Assembly (NCBI RefSeq): GCF_018131015.1
Contig: NZ_JAFCJJ010000016.1
Span: 1 to 64,000 of the forward strand
DNA from: Bradyrhizobium diazoefficiens
Lineage (GTDB): Bacteria > Pseudomonadota > Alphaproteobacteria > Rhizobiales > Xanthobacteraceae
Direction: 5' to 3'
Length of the DNA: 64,000 nt
Shown here: positions 51,032-60,073 of the stretch, in pieces
Position numbering within the stretch: the first letter of the stretch is position 1
How the letters are laid out: each line of letters opens with the position of its first letter
Notes under the pieces: model-generated
Told to the model about the DNA's origin: nothing
Databases searched by the model: none
Seen by the model: the letters and a program-made list of their open reading frames with translations, nothing else
Program-made: the position numbers and the translations under genes

Positions 51032-52732
51032 ATGAGATTTACGGTCAAGGCAAAGCTTGCCAGTGCGTTCGGAACGATCATCCTTCTGTCCATGGTGGCG
51101 GGCGGCGTCGCCTATCTGAAGCTCTCCGACATGATGGCGACTGCGGACAACATGGTCTTGCGCGCCAAGCGCATCGAGAAGGCGAGCGAGGTCGAAAAAA
51201 TCATTCTGCTGCAGTTGCGGGCGGAAAAGAACTCGATTCTCGGCAACGAGATCGAAGCGGAACAGTTCGCCGCCGACGCCGCCAAGCGGCGCGAAGAGGC
51301 GCAGAAGACCCGCGACGAAGTCTACGCGCTCGCAAGCGAGGGCGGCAAGAAGCTGCTCGACGGGTTTGCGACCGCCTACAACAGGATGAACGCATATCAG
51401 GAAGAAACCATCCGGCTCGCGAAGATCGATAAGCCGAAGGCGACCGAGCGCTCGATGGGTGAGGGCCGCAAGGTCGTCGCGGATGCTGTCGAGGCGATGA
51501 GCGCCTATGCCCAGAACGCCAAGCGGCAGATGGCCGAGCAGGCGGAGCACTCGAAGGAGGAGGGGCGTCAGGCCCAGCTCATGCTGTTGACGCTGATCGG
51601 CATCTCCCTCGCCGTTGCGATTGCGGCCGCGCTCTGGATCTCGATCTCGATCAGCCGGTCGCTCGGCCGTGCCGTCGGTCTCGCCGGTGCGGTAGCCGAC
51701 GGCGATCTCAGCCAGGTCATTCCCGCCACCAGCAATGACGAGGTCGGCGACCTCATCAAGTCGCTGAACATGATGGTCCAGAAGCTTCGCCAGATCGTCG
51801 CCGAGGCCCTTACCGCTGCGCAAAACGTTTCCGGCGGCAGCCAGGAGCTCTCGGCCAGCGCCGAGCAGCTGTCGCAGGGTGCCACCGAGCAGGCCTCGTC
51901 CGCCGAGGAAGCCTCCTCCTCGATGGAGGAAATGGCCTCGAACGTGAAGCAGAACGCCGACAACGCCAACCAGACCGAGAAAATCGCCGCGCAGTCGGCC
52001 AAGGATGCCGAAGCAAGCGGCGTCGCGGTGGGGCGCGCCGTCAACGCGATGCGGACCATCGCCGAGAAGATCACGATCGTGCAGGAGATCGCGCGCCAGA
52101 CCGACCTGCTCGCGCTCAACGCCGCGGTCGAGGCCGCGCGCGCGGGCGAGCACGGCAAGGGCTTTGCGGTGGTTGCCTCCGAAGTGCGCAAGCTCGCCGA
52201 GCGCAGCCAGGCGGCTGCCGCCGACATCGGCACGCTATCGGCGGAGACGGTGAAGGTCGCGCAGGAGGCCGGCGACATGCTGTCCAAGCTCGTGCCCGAC
52301 ATCAAGAGGACCGCCGAGCTGGTCCAGGAGATCACCGCGGCCTGCCGCGAGCAGGACGTCGGTTCGGCGCAGATCAACCAGGCGATCCAGCAGCTCGACA
52401 AGGTCGGCCAGCAGAACGCCAGCGCGTCCGAGCAGGTGTCCTCGACCTCCGAGGAACTCGCCTCGCAGGCCGAGCAACTCCAGTCCACCATCTCGTTCTT
52501 CCGCCTCGAGCAGGCCGGACGCGGCGAGGGCGTTGCAAACGCGCCGATCGATCGTGCCGTCACCCAGCTCCGTGCCAAGGCCGCGCACATGGCCGCAGCG
52601 GATCGCGGCGTGAAGAAGCCCGCGCCCGTCCGCAAGCCGGCCCGTGCGACCAAGGTCGCTGCCGGCGGCGGTGGCTTCGCCTTCGACATGGACGACGGCG
52701 GCGACGAACGCGACGCCGAGTTCCAGCGCTGA
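51032..52732 (+). CDS. Methyl-accepting chemotaxis protein 1
   Basis: A 566-residue transmembrane receptor: TM1 at about 10-30, a helical periplasmic domain of about 155 residues, TM2 at about 188-208, HAMP, and a C-terminal signalling hairpin whose tip is QTDLLALNAAVEAARAGEHG. The tail ends in FDMDDGGDERDAEFQR. Signalling domain and N-terminal start are nearly the same as in MCP 2 (53345), while the sensing parts differ in length. It is followed by a hairpin and the second cheW. Confidence 0.93.
   Translation: MRFTVKAKLASAFGTIILLSMVAGGVAYLKLSDMMATADNMVLRAKRIEKASEVEKIILLQLRAEKNSILGNEIEAEQFAADAAKRREEAQKTRDEVYALASEGGKKLLDGFATAYNRMNAYQEETIRLAKIDKPKATERSMGEGRKVVADAVEAMSAYAQNAKRQMAEQAEHSKEEGRQAQLMLLTLIGISLAVAIAAALWISISISRSLGRAVGLAGAVADGDLSQVIPATSNDEVGDLIKSLNMMVQKLRQIVAEALTAAQNVSGGSQELSASAEQLSQGATEQASSAEEASSSMEEMASNVKQNADNANQTEKIAAQSAKDAEASGVAVGRAVNAMRTIAEKITIVQEIARQTDLLALNAAVEAARAGEHGKGFAVVASEVRKLAERSQAAAADIGTLSAETVKVAQEAGDMLSKLVPDIKRTAELVQEITAACREQDVGSAQINQAIQQLDKVGQQNASASEQVSSTSEELASQAEQLQSTISFFRLEQAGRGEGVANAPIDRAVTQLRAKAAHMAAADRGVKKPAPVRKPARATKVAAGGGGFAFDMDDGGDERDAEFQR
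51930..51980 (+). repeat. Near-identical MCP signalling-domain segment, copy 1
   Basis: At least 48 consecutive identical bases are shared with 54730-54780, at the adaptation-helix start, inside a longer region of high identity (about 51830-52500 with 54630-55300). It points to duplication of the receptor gene or recent gene conversion. Confidence 0.7.
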
Positions 52733-52740
52733 CCACGACC

Positions 52741-52763
52741 GGTCCGGCGCTGGGCGCCGGACC
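52741..52763 (+). terminator. Hairpin between MCP 1 and second cheW
   Basis: GGTCCGGCGC-TGG-GCGCCGGACC, a perfect 10-bp stem eight bases past the MCP 1 stop without a T tract. More likely an RNA-stabilising or attenuating element within the operon than a full terminator. Confidence 0.45.
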
Positions 52764-52799
52764 GCCCCATCAAACACCCTGCTGACCCCGGACTGCACC

Positions 52800-53288
52800 A
52801 TGGCCGCAACCTCGCAATATCTGACGCTCGGGCTCGCCGGCGAGACGTTCGGCATCTCGATCCGCAATGTCCGCGAGATCCTGGACATGCGTCCGATCTC
52901 GCGCCTGCCGCACGCGCCGAGCTTCCTGCTCGGCATGATCGACGTGCGCGGCTCGGGCTATCCGATCGTCGACCTCAGGACCAAGCTCGGCCTGCCGAGC
53001 GTGGAGGCGACCGAAGCGACCCGCATCATCATCCTCGACGTGCCGATGAAGGACCGCCTCGTAGGCGTCGGCTTCGTCGCCGATTGCGTGTTCGAGGTCA
53101 CCGACATCGACGAACAGGCGATCGAGCCGGTGCCCGAGGTGGGCGGCAAGTGGCAGTCCGACTACGCGGCCGGCATCGGCCGCAAGGGTGAAAAGTTCGT
53201 CGTCATCTTCGATCTCGCCAAGCTGATGGCGAACGACGAACTTCCGGGTGACCGCACGACGCAGGCCGACGCGCATCGCGCCGCCTGA
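52800..53288 (+). CDS. cheW: CheW coupling protein (second copy)
   Basis: A 162-residue CheW domain (FGISIRNVREILDMRPISRLP, GMIDVRGSGYPIVDLRTKLG). The ATG at 52800 was taken because the homology starts there. Two CheW genes each beside its own MCP gene suggest that the receptors may use separate couplers, or that the cheW-MCP unit was duplicated. Confidence 0.92.
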   Translation: MAATSQYLTLGLAGETFGISIRNVREILDMRPISRLPHAPSFLLGMIDVRGSGYPIVDLRTKLGLPSVEATEATRIIILDVPMKDRLVGVGFVADCVFEVTDIDEQAIEPVPEVGGKWQSDYAAGIGRKGEKFVVIFDLAKLMANDELPGDRTTQADAHRAA

Positions 53289-53344
53289 ATACGAGATGAC
53301 GAAGCGTAAAGCGTAAGCTCCCATTCGAACTGACGAGACTGAAA

Positions 53345-55519
53345 ATGAGATTCACGGTAAAGGCCAAGCTCGCTTCCGCATTCGGCGCGGTTATTGTTCT
53401 CTCGATGATCACGGGAGGCGTCGCCTACAACAGCCTCTCCAACTTGACCGCGCTGCAGGAGCGGATCGTCGGCCAGGCCAATCGCACCAAGCTCGCCGCG
53501 GACGTGATGAGCGCCATCCAGGGGCAGCAGCGCGCCCAGACCCGGATGATCCAGGCGGTGTCGGACAAGGAAACCCAGGACAATCACGCCGCGATGCTGG
53601 TTCGCCGCGACAAGACCCTCAAGCTCTTCAGCGACCTGCACGGGAAAGCGAGCGAAAACGGCAAGCGCATGCTCGACCAGGCCTCGGGTCCGATGAAGCG
53701 CATGAATGAGCTTGAGGAGCAGGCCGGAAAGCTCGCCCTGCTCAACTCCAACAACAAGGCTGCCGAACTCTGGAAGTCCGAAGGCCAAGCTGCCGTCAAG
53801 GATCTCGATTTGATGTTCGATGCTGCTGCCGCGGAGCTCGGCAAGAGTGCAGCCGAGAACCAGCGGGCATTGATGGCGATCTCGACCGCGCGCGCGGACA
53901 TTGCGCGCCTGTCCCGTGCGATCGTGATGGCCTATGCCGCAACCAACGTGCAGGACGTCGAGGCGGAAATCAAGGAGGTCACGCAACGGCTGTCCAATGT
54001 GAAGGCTGGAGTGGCCCAGGCGGGACAGGCCAGTGCGGCAGCGGGGATCAACGCGCAGTCCGAGCGCCTTGCGAAGACTGTCGAGAACATTACGCGCCTG
54101 ACGCTCGAGGCCGGAAACATCAAGGCGACAGCGCTTGCGACCGAAGGGCGCAAGTTCTTCAACGAGGCGCTCGACGCAATCGAACAATACGTCAAGCTGA
54201 ACGAGAAGCAGATGGCGGACATCGCCGATGAGGGCGCGAGGGACGCAGGTCTCGCCAAGACGCTGTTGATCAGCATGCTGATCGGCGCGCTCCTGATCGC
54301 GGTGGTCTCCGCGATCTGGATCGCCCTCAATATCAGCCGTGGTCTGGGCCGGGCAGTCGACCTTGCCAAGGCCGTGGCGATTGGCGACCTGAGCCAGAAG
54401 ATCGCGGTTTCCAGCGACGATGAGGTCGGCGACCTCGTGTCGGCACTCAATGCGATGACGGCCAATCTGAACGCAACTGCTGCGGTGGCCGGCGAGATCG
54501 CCCAGGGTAACCTGACCGTCGAGGCCAAGCCGCTCTCGGAGAAGGACACGCTCGGCCTCGCGCTCGAGCGCATGATCGAAAAGCTCCGGCAGATCGTGTC
54601 GGAGGCGCTGACCGCCGCCCAGAACGTCTCGGCCGGCAGCCAGGAGCTCTCGGCCAGCGCCGAGCAGCTCTCGCAGGGCGCAACCGAGCAGGCGTCCTCG
54701 GCCGAGGAAGCCTCTTCTTCGATGGAGGAAATGGCCTCGAACGTGAAGCAGAACGCCGACAACGCCAACCAGACCGAGAAGATCGCCGCGCAGTCGGCCA
54801 AGGACGCCGAGGCCAGCGGGGCCGCGGTGGGGCGCGCCGTCGATGCGATGCAGACCATCGCCGAGAAGATCACGATCGTGCAGGAGATTGCGCGCCAGAC
54901 CGACCTGCTTGCACTCAACGCCGCGGTCGAGGCCGCGCGCGCCGGCGAGCACGGCAAGGGTTTTGCCGTGGTCGCATCCGAAGTGCGAAAGCTTGCCGAA
55001 CGCAGCCAGGCGGCGGCCGCCGAGATCGGCACGCTCTCGACCGACACCGTCAAGGTGGCGCAGGAGGCGGGTGCCATGCTCTCCAAACTCGTTCCGGACA
55101 TCAAGAAGACGGCCGAGCTCGTCGAGGAAATCACCGCGGCTTGTCGCGAGCAGGACGTCGGCTCGTCCCAGATCAACCAGGCGATCCAGCAGCTTGACAA
55201 GGTCGGGCAGCAGAATGCCAGCGCCTCCGAGCAGGTGTCCTCGACCTCGGAAGAGCTCGCCTCGCAAGCCGAGCAGTTGCAGTCGACGATCTCCTATTTC
55301 CGCATCGAGCCAGGTGCGAATGGCGAGGCGGCGCCGATCGACCGGGCGGTCAACCAGCTCCGCGCCAAGGCCGCGCATATGGCGGCGGCCGAGCGACCGG
55401 CGAAGAAACCGCAGGCGAGACCGGCGCGCGCCGTGAAGGCCGCGGTTGCGGGCGGTGGCGGATTCGCCTTCGACATGAAGGACGGCGAAGACGATCGCGA
55501 CGCCGACTTCCAGCGCTAG
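53345..55519 (+). CDS. Methyl-accepting chemotaxis protein 2
   Basis: A 724-residue receptor with TM1 at about 10-30, a long all-helical periplasmic domain (about 35-305), TM2 at about 308-328, HAMP with an additional HAMP-like segment (AVAGEIAQGNLTVEAKPLSEKD), and a signalling domain almost identical to that of MCP 1. Both end with a QR/FDMxDGxxDRDA tail. Differences sit in the sensor half, so the two sense different signals through one pathway. Confidence 0.93.
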   Translation: MRFTVKAKLASAFGAVIVLSMITGGVAYNSLSNLTALQERIVGQANRTKLAADVMSAIQGQQRAQTRMIQAVSDKETQDNHAAMLVRRDKTLKLFSDLHGKASENGKRMLDQASGPMKRMNELEEQAGKLALLNSNNKAAELWKSEGQAAVKDLDLMFDAAAAELGKSAAENQRALMAISTARADIARLSRAIVMAYAATNVQDVEAEIKEVTQRLSNVKAGVAQAGQASAAAGINAQSERLAKTVENITRLTLEAGNIKATALATEGRKFFNEALDAIEQYVKLNEKQMADIADEGARDAGLAKTLLISMLIGALLIAVVSAIWIALNISRGLGRAVDLAKAVAIGDLSQKIAVSSDDEVGDLVSALNAMTANLNATAAVAGEIAQGNLTVEAKPLSEKDTLGLALERMIEKLRQIVSEALTAAQNVSAGSQELSASAEQLSQGATEQASSAEEASSSMEEMASNVKQNADNANQTEKIAAQSAKDAEASGAAVGRAVDAMQTIAEKITIVQEIARQTDLLALNAAVEAARAGEHGKGFAVVASEVRKLAERSQAAAAEIGTLSTDTVKVAQEAGAMLSKLVPDIKKTAELVEEITAACREQDVGSSQINQAIQQLDKVGQQNASASEQVSSTSEELASQAEQLQSTISYFRIEPGANGEAAPIDRAVNQLRAKAAHMAAAERPAKKPQARPARAVKAAVAGGGGFAFDMKDGEDDRDADFQR
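54730..54780 (+). repeat. Near-identical MCP signalling-domain segment, copy 2
   Basis: Partner of the segment at 51930-51980, exactly 2800 bp downstream and in the same orientation. Confidence 0.7.
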
Positions 55520-55527
55520 GCAATTTG

Positions 55528-55565
55528 ACGGATCGGCCTGCCCGTCACAGGCGCGCCGATCCGTC
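55528..55565 (+). terminator. Hairpin after MCP 2
   Basis: GACGGATCGGC (55528-55538) and GCCGATCCGTC (55555-55565) form a perfect 11-bp stem, followed by TTCT. It may separate the receptor genes from cheR and cheB, which have a fresh 130-bp upstream gap. Confidence 0.55.
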
Positions 55566-55653
55566 TTCTGCGGTTCCAGTCAGAGTGTAGGATCCACATG
55601 GCCCGTATGGCCCCATCGAAGATGCAGGTCGTGCCGGATCGGAGCGGGCCGCG

Positions 55654-56508
55654 ATGATGCCATCCTTGCGGGATGCCGACGTGCGCCTATCGGAACGGCA
55701 TTTCCGGACCATCGCCGAACTGATCGAAGGCCAGGTCGGCATCAAGTTGCCGCCCGGCAAAAGGCTGATGCTGGAGGGGCGGCTGCACAAGCGCATGCGC
55801 GCTCTGAATTTCGGCGATCTGAATGAATACGTCGACAACCTGTTCCAGAGGGATCATCTCGATGCCGAGCTCATCCATCTCATCGACGTGGTGACGACGA
55901 ACAAGACCGACTTTTTTCGCGAGCCGCAGCATTTCACCTTCATGAAGGACGTCGCCGTCCCTGCCCTGCTCAAGCGGCATGAGCGCGGCCATGGGAACCT
56001 CAAGATCTGGAGCTCGGCGAGCTCAACCGGCATGGAAGCCTATACGATCGCCATGGTGCTGGACGACTTGACGCGGAGCGGATCGCGGTTTCAGTTCCGC
56101 ATCCTCGGGACCGATGTCTCGACGGCGGTGTTGCGCGTTGCCAGCACCGCGATCTACCCCCGCGACGTGCTGACGCCGGTCCCCGAGCATTTCACCAGGA
56201 GATACTTCCTGTCGTCGCGCGACAAGTCGCGCGACGAGGTACGGGTGGTGCCGGAATTGCGCCGCAGGACGCATTTCATGCGGATGAACCTGATGGATGC
56301 GTCCTATCCCGTCGACCGCGACGTCGACATGATCTTCTGCCGCAATGTGCTGATCTATTTCGACAAGCCGACGCAGCGAAAGGTCGTCGAGCAACTCTGC
56401 AATCACCTGCGGCCGGGCGGCTATTTGCTGGTCGGACACTCGGAATCCATGGTCCACAGCTGCGTTCCGGGTCTGAAGCAGGTTCAGCCAACCATTTTCC
56501 AGGTCTGA
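55654..56508 (+). CDS. cheR: Chemotaxis protein methyltransferase CheR
   Basis: A 284-residue CheR that methylates glutamates of the MCPs using SAM. N-terminal helical domain (about 10-75), then the catalytic domain with TTNKTDFFREP, the SAM motif IWSSASSTGMEAY (usually STGEEPY; the first E is M here), LGTDVSTAVL and FCRNVLIYFD. ATG 55654 and 55657 are both possible. cheB starts 16 bases after its stop. Confidence 0.93.
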   Translation: MMPSLRDADVRLSERHFRTIAELIEGQVGIKLPPGKRLMLEGRLHKRMRALNFGDLNEYVDNLFQRDHLDAELIHLIDVVTTNKTDFFREPQHFTFMKDVAVPALLKRHERGHGNLKIWSSASSTGMEAYTIAMVLDDLTRSGSRFQFRILGTDVSTAVLRVASTAIYPRDVLTPVPEHFTRRYFLSSRDKSRDEVRVVPELRRRTHFMRMNLMDASYPVDRDVDMIFCRNVLIYFDKPTQRKVVEQLCNHLRPGGYLLVGHSESMVHSCVPGLKQVQPTIFQV

Positions 56509-56524
56509 TGGGGGCACGATCGAT

Positions 56525-57616
56525 ATGCCGAAGGGGAAGGTTCGCGTACTGATCGTGGACGATTCGGCGTCGGTGCGCCAAATCCTCCAGACGATCCTTA
56601 ATGACGATCCCGGCATCGAGGTGATGGGGACGGCCTCGGACCCGTTCGCAGCGGCGCGCCGTCTGCAGAACGAGATCCCCGACGTCATGATCCTCGACAT
56701 CGAGATGCCGCGGATGGACGGCATGACGTTCCTGCGCAAGATCATGGCCCAGCATCCGATTCCGGTGATCATCTGCTCCTCGCTTACCGAGGACGGCTCG
56801 AACGTGATGTTCGAGGCGTTCGAGGCGGGTGCCGTCGACATCGTGCCGAAGCCGAAGATCGACACACGCCAGGCGCTGCTCGAGTGCTCGACGCGGCTGC
56901 GCGAGGCCGTGAAGTCGGCGGCGCGCGCGCGGGTGCGGCCGCGGACCGAGCGCCGGGTAATCGAGCAGAAGCTCACCGCCGACGCCATCATCCCGCCGCC
57001 GGTGCAGGGCAGGGTCCGGCCGACGACGGAACGCATCGTGTGCATCGGCGCCTCGACCGGCGGCACCGAAGCGCTCAACGACGTGCTCGAAATGCTTCCG
57101 CTACACTGTCCGCCCATCGTCATCGTCCAGCACATGCCGGCGGGCTTCACTGCGGCCTTTGCCAACCGTCTCGACAGCATCTGCCAGATCCGGGTCAAGG
57201 AAGCCGAGGATGGTGAGCCTGTGCTGCCGGGCTGCGCCTATATCGCGCCGGGCGCCCGTCACATGCTGCTGCAGCGCATTGGCCTGCGTTACCAGATCGC
57301 GATCAAGGACGGTCCGCCGGTGTCGCGGCATCGTCCGTCGGTCGACGTGCTGTTCCGGTCGGCGGCCCAGCATGCGGGCGCCAACGCGCTCGGCGTCATC
57401 ATGACCGGCATGGGCGATGACGGCGCACGCGGCATGCTGGAGATGCGCAAGCTCGGCGCCGCGACGCGGGCGCAGGACGAGGAGAGCTGCGTGGTGTTCG
57501 GCATGCCCAAGGAAGCCATTGCCCATGGCGGTGTCGAGAAGGTCGTCTCACTGCACCAGATCCCGCGCGAGATCATGCTCTGGTACCAGGCCGGGCCGGT
57601 TGCGGTGGCGGGCTGA
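56525..57616 (+). CDS. cheB: Chemotaxis response regulator methylesterase CheB
   Basis: A 363-residue CheB with a receiver (phosphoacceptor D58 in VMILDIEMPRMDG), a linker, and the C-terminal methylesterase with catalytic Ser in GASTGGTEAL, His in QHMPAGFT and Asp in MTGMGDDGA. It removes the methyl groups added by CheR. A 5-base gap separates it from the soluble MCP-like gene. Confidence 0.94.
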   Translation: MPKGKVRVLIVDDSASVRQILQTILNDDPGIEVMGTASDPFAAARRLQNEIPDVMILDIEMPRMDGMTFLRKIMAQHPIPVIICSSLTEDGSNVMFEAFEAGAVDIVPKPKIDTRQALLECSTRLREAVKSAARARVRPRTERRVIEQKLTADAIIPPPVQGRVRPTTERIVCIGASTGGTEALNDVLEMLPLHCPPIVIVQHMPAGFTAAFANRLDSICQIRVKEAEDGEPVLPGCAYIAPGARHMLLQRIGLRYQIAIKDGPPVSRHRPSVDVLFRSAAQHAGANALGVIMTGMGDDGARGMLEMRKLGAATRAQDEESCVVFGMPKEAIAHGGVEKVVSLHQIPREIMLWYQAGPVAVAG

Positions 57617-57621
57617 TCGCG

Positions 57622-59349
57622 ATGTCCGCTGTTCCGGCCGGCTCCCTGACCGATGCGATCGCCGCGATCGAGGACGTCTCGTCGCGCATCGAGGACGTGT
57701 TCGCGCGCGTCGGTCACGATCTCGGGCGCGGCCACATCATCTTCAAGGAGCTCAATCAGGGGCTGGCGACGCTCTCGGAGGAGCTTTCCGGCGCCGAGAT
57801 CGAGGGGGCTGCAACCGCCCTGCAGGAGATCGCCGCGCGGCTGACCGAGCTGGCCCAGGCGCTGCCGGCCGAAGGCGCACTGCTTGCCACGATCGGCACG
57901 AGCACCGCAGAGGCGTCCGCGCTGCTCAAGCCGCTGTTCAAGCACATCCAGATGATCACCATCATCGCGCGCAGCGCGCGGATCGAGGCGGCCTCGCTCG
58001 ACGGCGATCGCGAGGGCTTCCTCGCCTTCACCCAGGAGGCCTATGATCTCGGCAAGGCCGTGCAGGGCTCGATCGAGGGCTGCGCGCGGGACCAGCAGCG
58101 CCTGTCCGAGGCGGTCGCGAACGCGTCTGGCCGGCAGAAGGAGTTCGAGAGCCGCTATCGGGATCAGTTGATCTCGGGGAGTGCGGAGCTTTCCTCCGCC
58201 TATTCCGGCCTGCGCGACCAGCGCAGCAAGAGCAGCCATCTCGCCGACCTCGCGCGCACCAGCACCAGGAAGATCGCCGAGGCGGTCGGCGGTGCGATCA
58301 TCTCCTTGCAGGCCGGGGACAGCACGCGGCAGCGCCTCGAGCATGTCTGTCACGGCTTGCGGCTTTCATCCGGATCCGCTCCAGGCCTCGTCCCGGAGGC
58401 GGCCGCGAGCGACGAGGGGGCCCGCGCGATCTGCCAATTGCAGTCCGCCCAGCTCAGGGACGCACAGCGCGAATTCGGCGGCGATATCGGCCAGATCATT
58501 CGCGCGCTGTCGGACATCCTGAACGATGCGGACAGCGTCGTCGGTCACGGCCGGGCGCTGTTCGGCGGCGAGGACGGCGGCTCGTCATCGTTCCTCGCAC
58601 GCATCAAGCAGACGCTGGGGCAGGCTTCGACCCTGATCGCAACCTGCGAGAGTGCCGGCCGCTCGGTGGACGAGGCGCTGGCGATCGTCGAGGAGACGCT
58701 GGCGAAGTTCCGCCAGGCGATCGCGGGCCTCGCCGAGGCGACCGTCGACATCACGCTGATCGGCATGAATGCCGGCCTCAAGGCCAGTCATCTCGGCAGC
58801 CGCGGCAGCGCCTTCGTCGTCATCGCCAACGAGCTCAAGGCGACCGCCGACCAGGTCTCGGCCGGCGCGGGGCGATTGCGACCCGTGCTCGACGGCATCG
58901 AGCGCGCCGCGGGAGAATTGAAGAACCTCCGCGTGCAGGGCGATCCGGCCCAGCTTGCCAATCTGGAGCCGCAGATCCTTCAGGCGCTGCGCGAGGTCGA
59001 GGCAGGCAACGACCGGCTCGGCAAGCTGATGCGCCAGCTGGTCGAGGAAGGCGCCGAGTTCGAAGGCATGATGAATTCGGCGCAAGGCCTGATGAGTTCA
59101 CTCGGCGAAGCGTCTGCCGCCTTGCCGGCGGTCGGCGCGCGGCTCGACGCGGCGAGCGCGGGCGCAGGGCGGCCCCGGCCGCAGGCCCAGGACGAGGCGA
59201 TGCTCGATGATCTCTTTGCGCGCTACACGATGGAGCGCGAGCGGGACGTCCACCGGGAATTTTTGCAGACCCTCGGATTGGAGCCGTCCGCGGCCACGCG
59301 GCGCGTCGAACCGGCCGAAGCCGCAGACGACGGCATCGAATTGTTTTGA
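57622..59349 (+). CDS. Soluble MCP-like protein with two degenerate hairpin-tip motifs
   Basis: A 575-residue, almost entirely helical protein without signal peptide or membrane segment. Two places resemble the MCP signalling tip: about residue 111 (IIARSARIEAASLDGDREGF) and about residue 376 (LIGMNAGLKASHLGSRGSAF); compare the true tip LALNAAVEAARAG of the two receptors here. The C terminus ends with a conserved-looking DDGIELF. It is the last gene of the che cluster and probably interacts with CheA/CheW or cooperates with CheB. I recognise no function for it. Confidence 0.75.
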   Translation: MSAVPAGSLTDAIAAIEDVSSRIEDVFARVGHDLGRGHIIFKELNQGLATLSEELSGAEIEGAATALQEIAARLTELAQALPAEGALLATIGTSTAEASALLKPLFKHIQMITIIARSARIEAASLDGDREGFLAFTQEAYDLGKAVQGSIEGCARDQQRLSEAVANASGRQKEFESRYRDQLISGSAELSSAYSGLRDQRSKSSHLADLARTSTRKIAEAVGGAIISLQAGDSTRQRLEHVCHGLRLSSGSAPGLVPEAAASDEGARAICQLQSAQLRDAQREFGGDIGQIIRALSDILNDADSVVGHGRALFGGEDGGSSSFLARIKQTLGQASTLIATCESAGRSVDEALAIVEETLAKFRQAIAGLAEATVDITLIGMNAGLKASHLGSRGSAFVVIANELKATADQVSAGAGRLRPVLDGIERAAGELKNLRVQGDPAQLANLEPQILQALREVEAGNDRLGKLMRQLVEEGAEFEGMMNSAQGLMSSLGEASAALPAVGARLDAASAGAGRPRPQAQDEAMLDDLFARYTMERERDVHREFLQTLGLEPSAATRRVEPAEAADDGIELF

Positions 59350-59353
59350 CGCT

Positions 59354-59383
59354 TGCCGGCGCGCGTGTCGTCGCGGGCCGGCA
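59354..59383 (+). terminator. Hairpin at the end of the che cluster
   Basis: TGCCGGC (59354-59360) and GCCGGCA (59377-59383) pair four bases after the stop of the last che-cluster gene; there is no T tract. Confidence 0.35.
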
Positions 59384-59505
59384 GCAGTTCGATCGATTGC
59401 GTTGTCACAATCTTAACCCTGCCAAGACGGCCTTGCGATCGGTCATTGCCGCGCCCCGATGTTGGCCGCAAATACGAGCCGGTTTTCACGGCGGGACATT
59501 TTCCC

Positions 59506-59964
59506 ATGCTGAGAGACGGAAAATACGCCGCGTGGTTCAGGACTCCGCGCGGTCAGGGCACCGGCATCGTGCATCTGGTCGAGGGCCGTATCTCGGGCAG
59601 CGACAGCTTCTTCGCCTATGGCGGCTCCTATCATGTCGACGCGCAGCAGTTCTCGGCAGTCCTGACCGTGAAACGGTACGCCGACGGTCCGCCGAACGTC
59701 TTCGGACCTGACGAGGTCGAGGTCGATCTTGCCGGCGTGTGCAGCGGTGTGCTGGCGACCTGCTCGGGAACGGCCAGGGAGGTGCCCGACGTCAGGTTCG
59801 AGGCGACGCTGATCTTCAGCCAGGATGACGCGCCCGCAGTGGGGGCCCGACAGGCTGTCGTGAAGCTCAATGCCGACAAGCTGCCCAATAAACTGCCTAA
59901 AGGCCTCGACAGCCGCTCGCGGCCGCGTCATCCGTTCGTGCCGCCGGGCCCTCCTGCGTCTTAG
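59506..59964 (+). CDS. GrlR-like small protein
   Basis: A 152-residue cytoplasmic protein. The first 100 residues resemble GrlR, a regulator of type III secretion in E. coli: MLRDGKYAAWFRTPRGQGTG, a beta-rich YGGSYHVD segment and FEATLIFSQ. The last 50 residues are basic and proline-rich. GrlR-like proteins are common in Bradyrhizobium outside secretion loci, so I do not infer a secretion role. The start at 59506 follows homology; the ribosome-binding site is poor. Confidence 0.6.
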   Translation: MLRDGKYAAWFRTPRGQGTGIVHLVEGRISGSDSFFAYGGSYHVDAQQFSAVLTVKRYADGPPNVFGPDEVEVDLAGVCSGVLATCSGTAREVPDVRFEATLIFSQDDAPAVGARQAVVKLNADKLPNKLPKGLDSRSRPRHPFVPPGPPAS

Positions 59965-60073
59965 TCCGGCGTTGGACGCTAACGCAGCCTGGGCGAACCG
60001 CTCCTGCGCCGCACACAAAGCCTTTAGATATGAAGACCTAGTCTAAGGACCGCACAACGGTGGTGGGGAAGAC

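Noticed and set aside
53162..55378. Minus-strand frame of over 700 codons opposite MCP 2
   Set aside because: Antisense of a well-conserved receptor gene; low-complexity Leu/Arg/Gly content and no ribosome-binding site.
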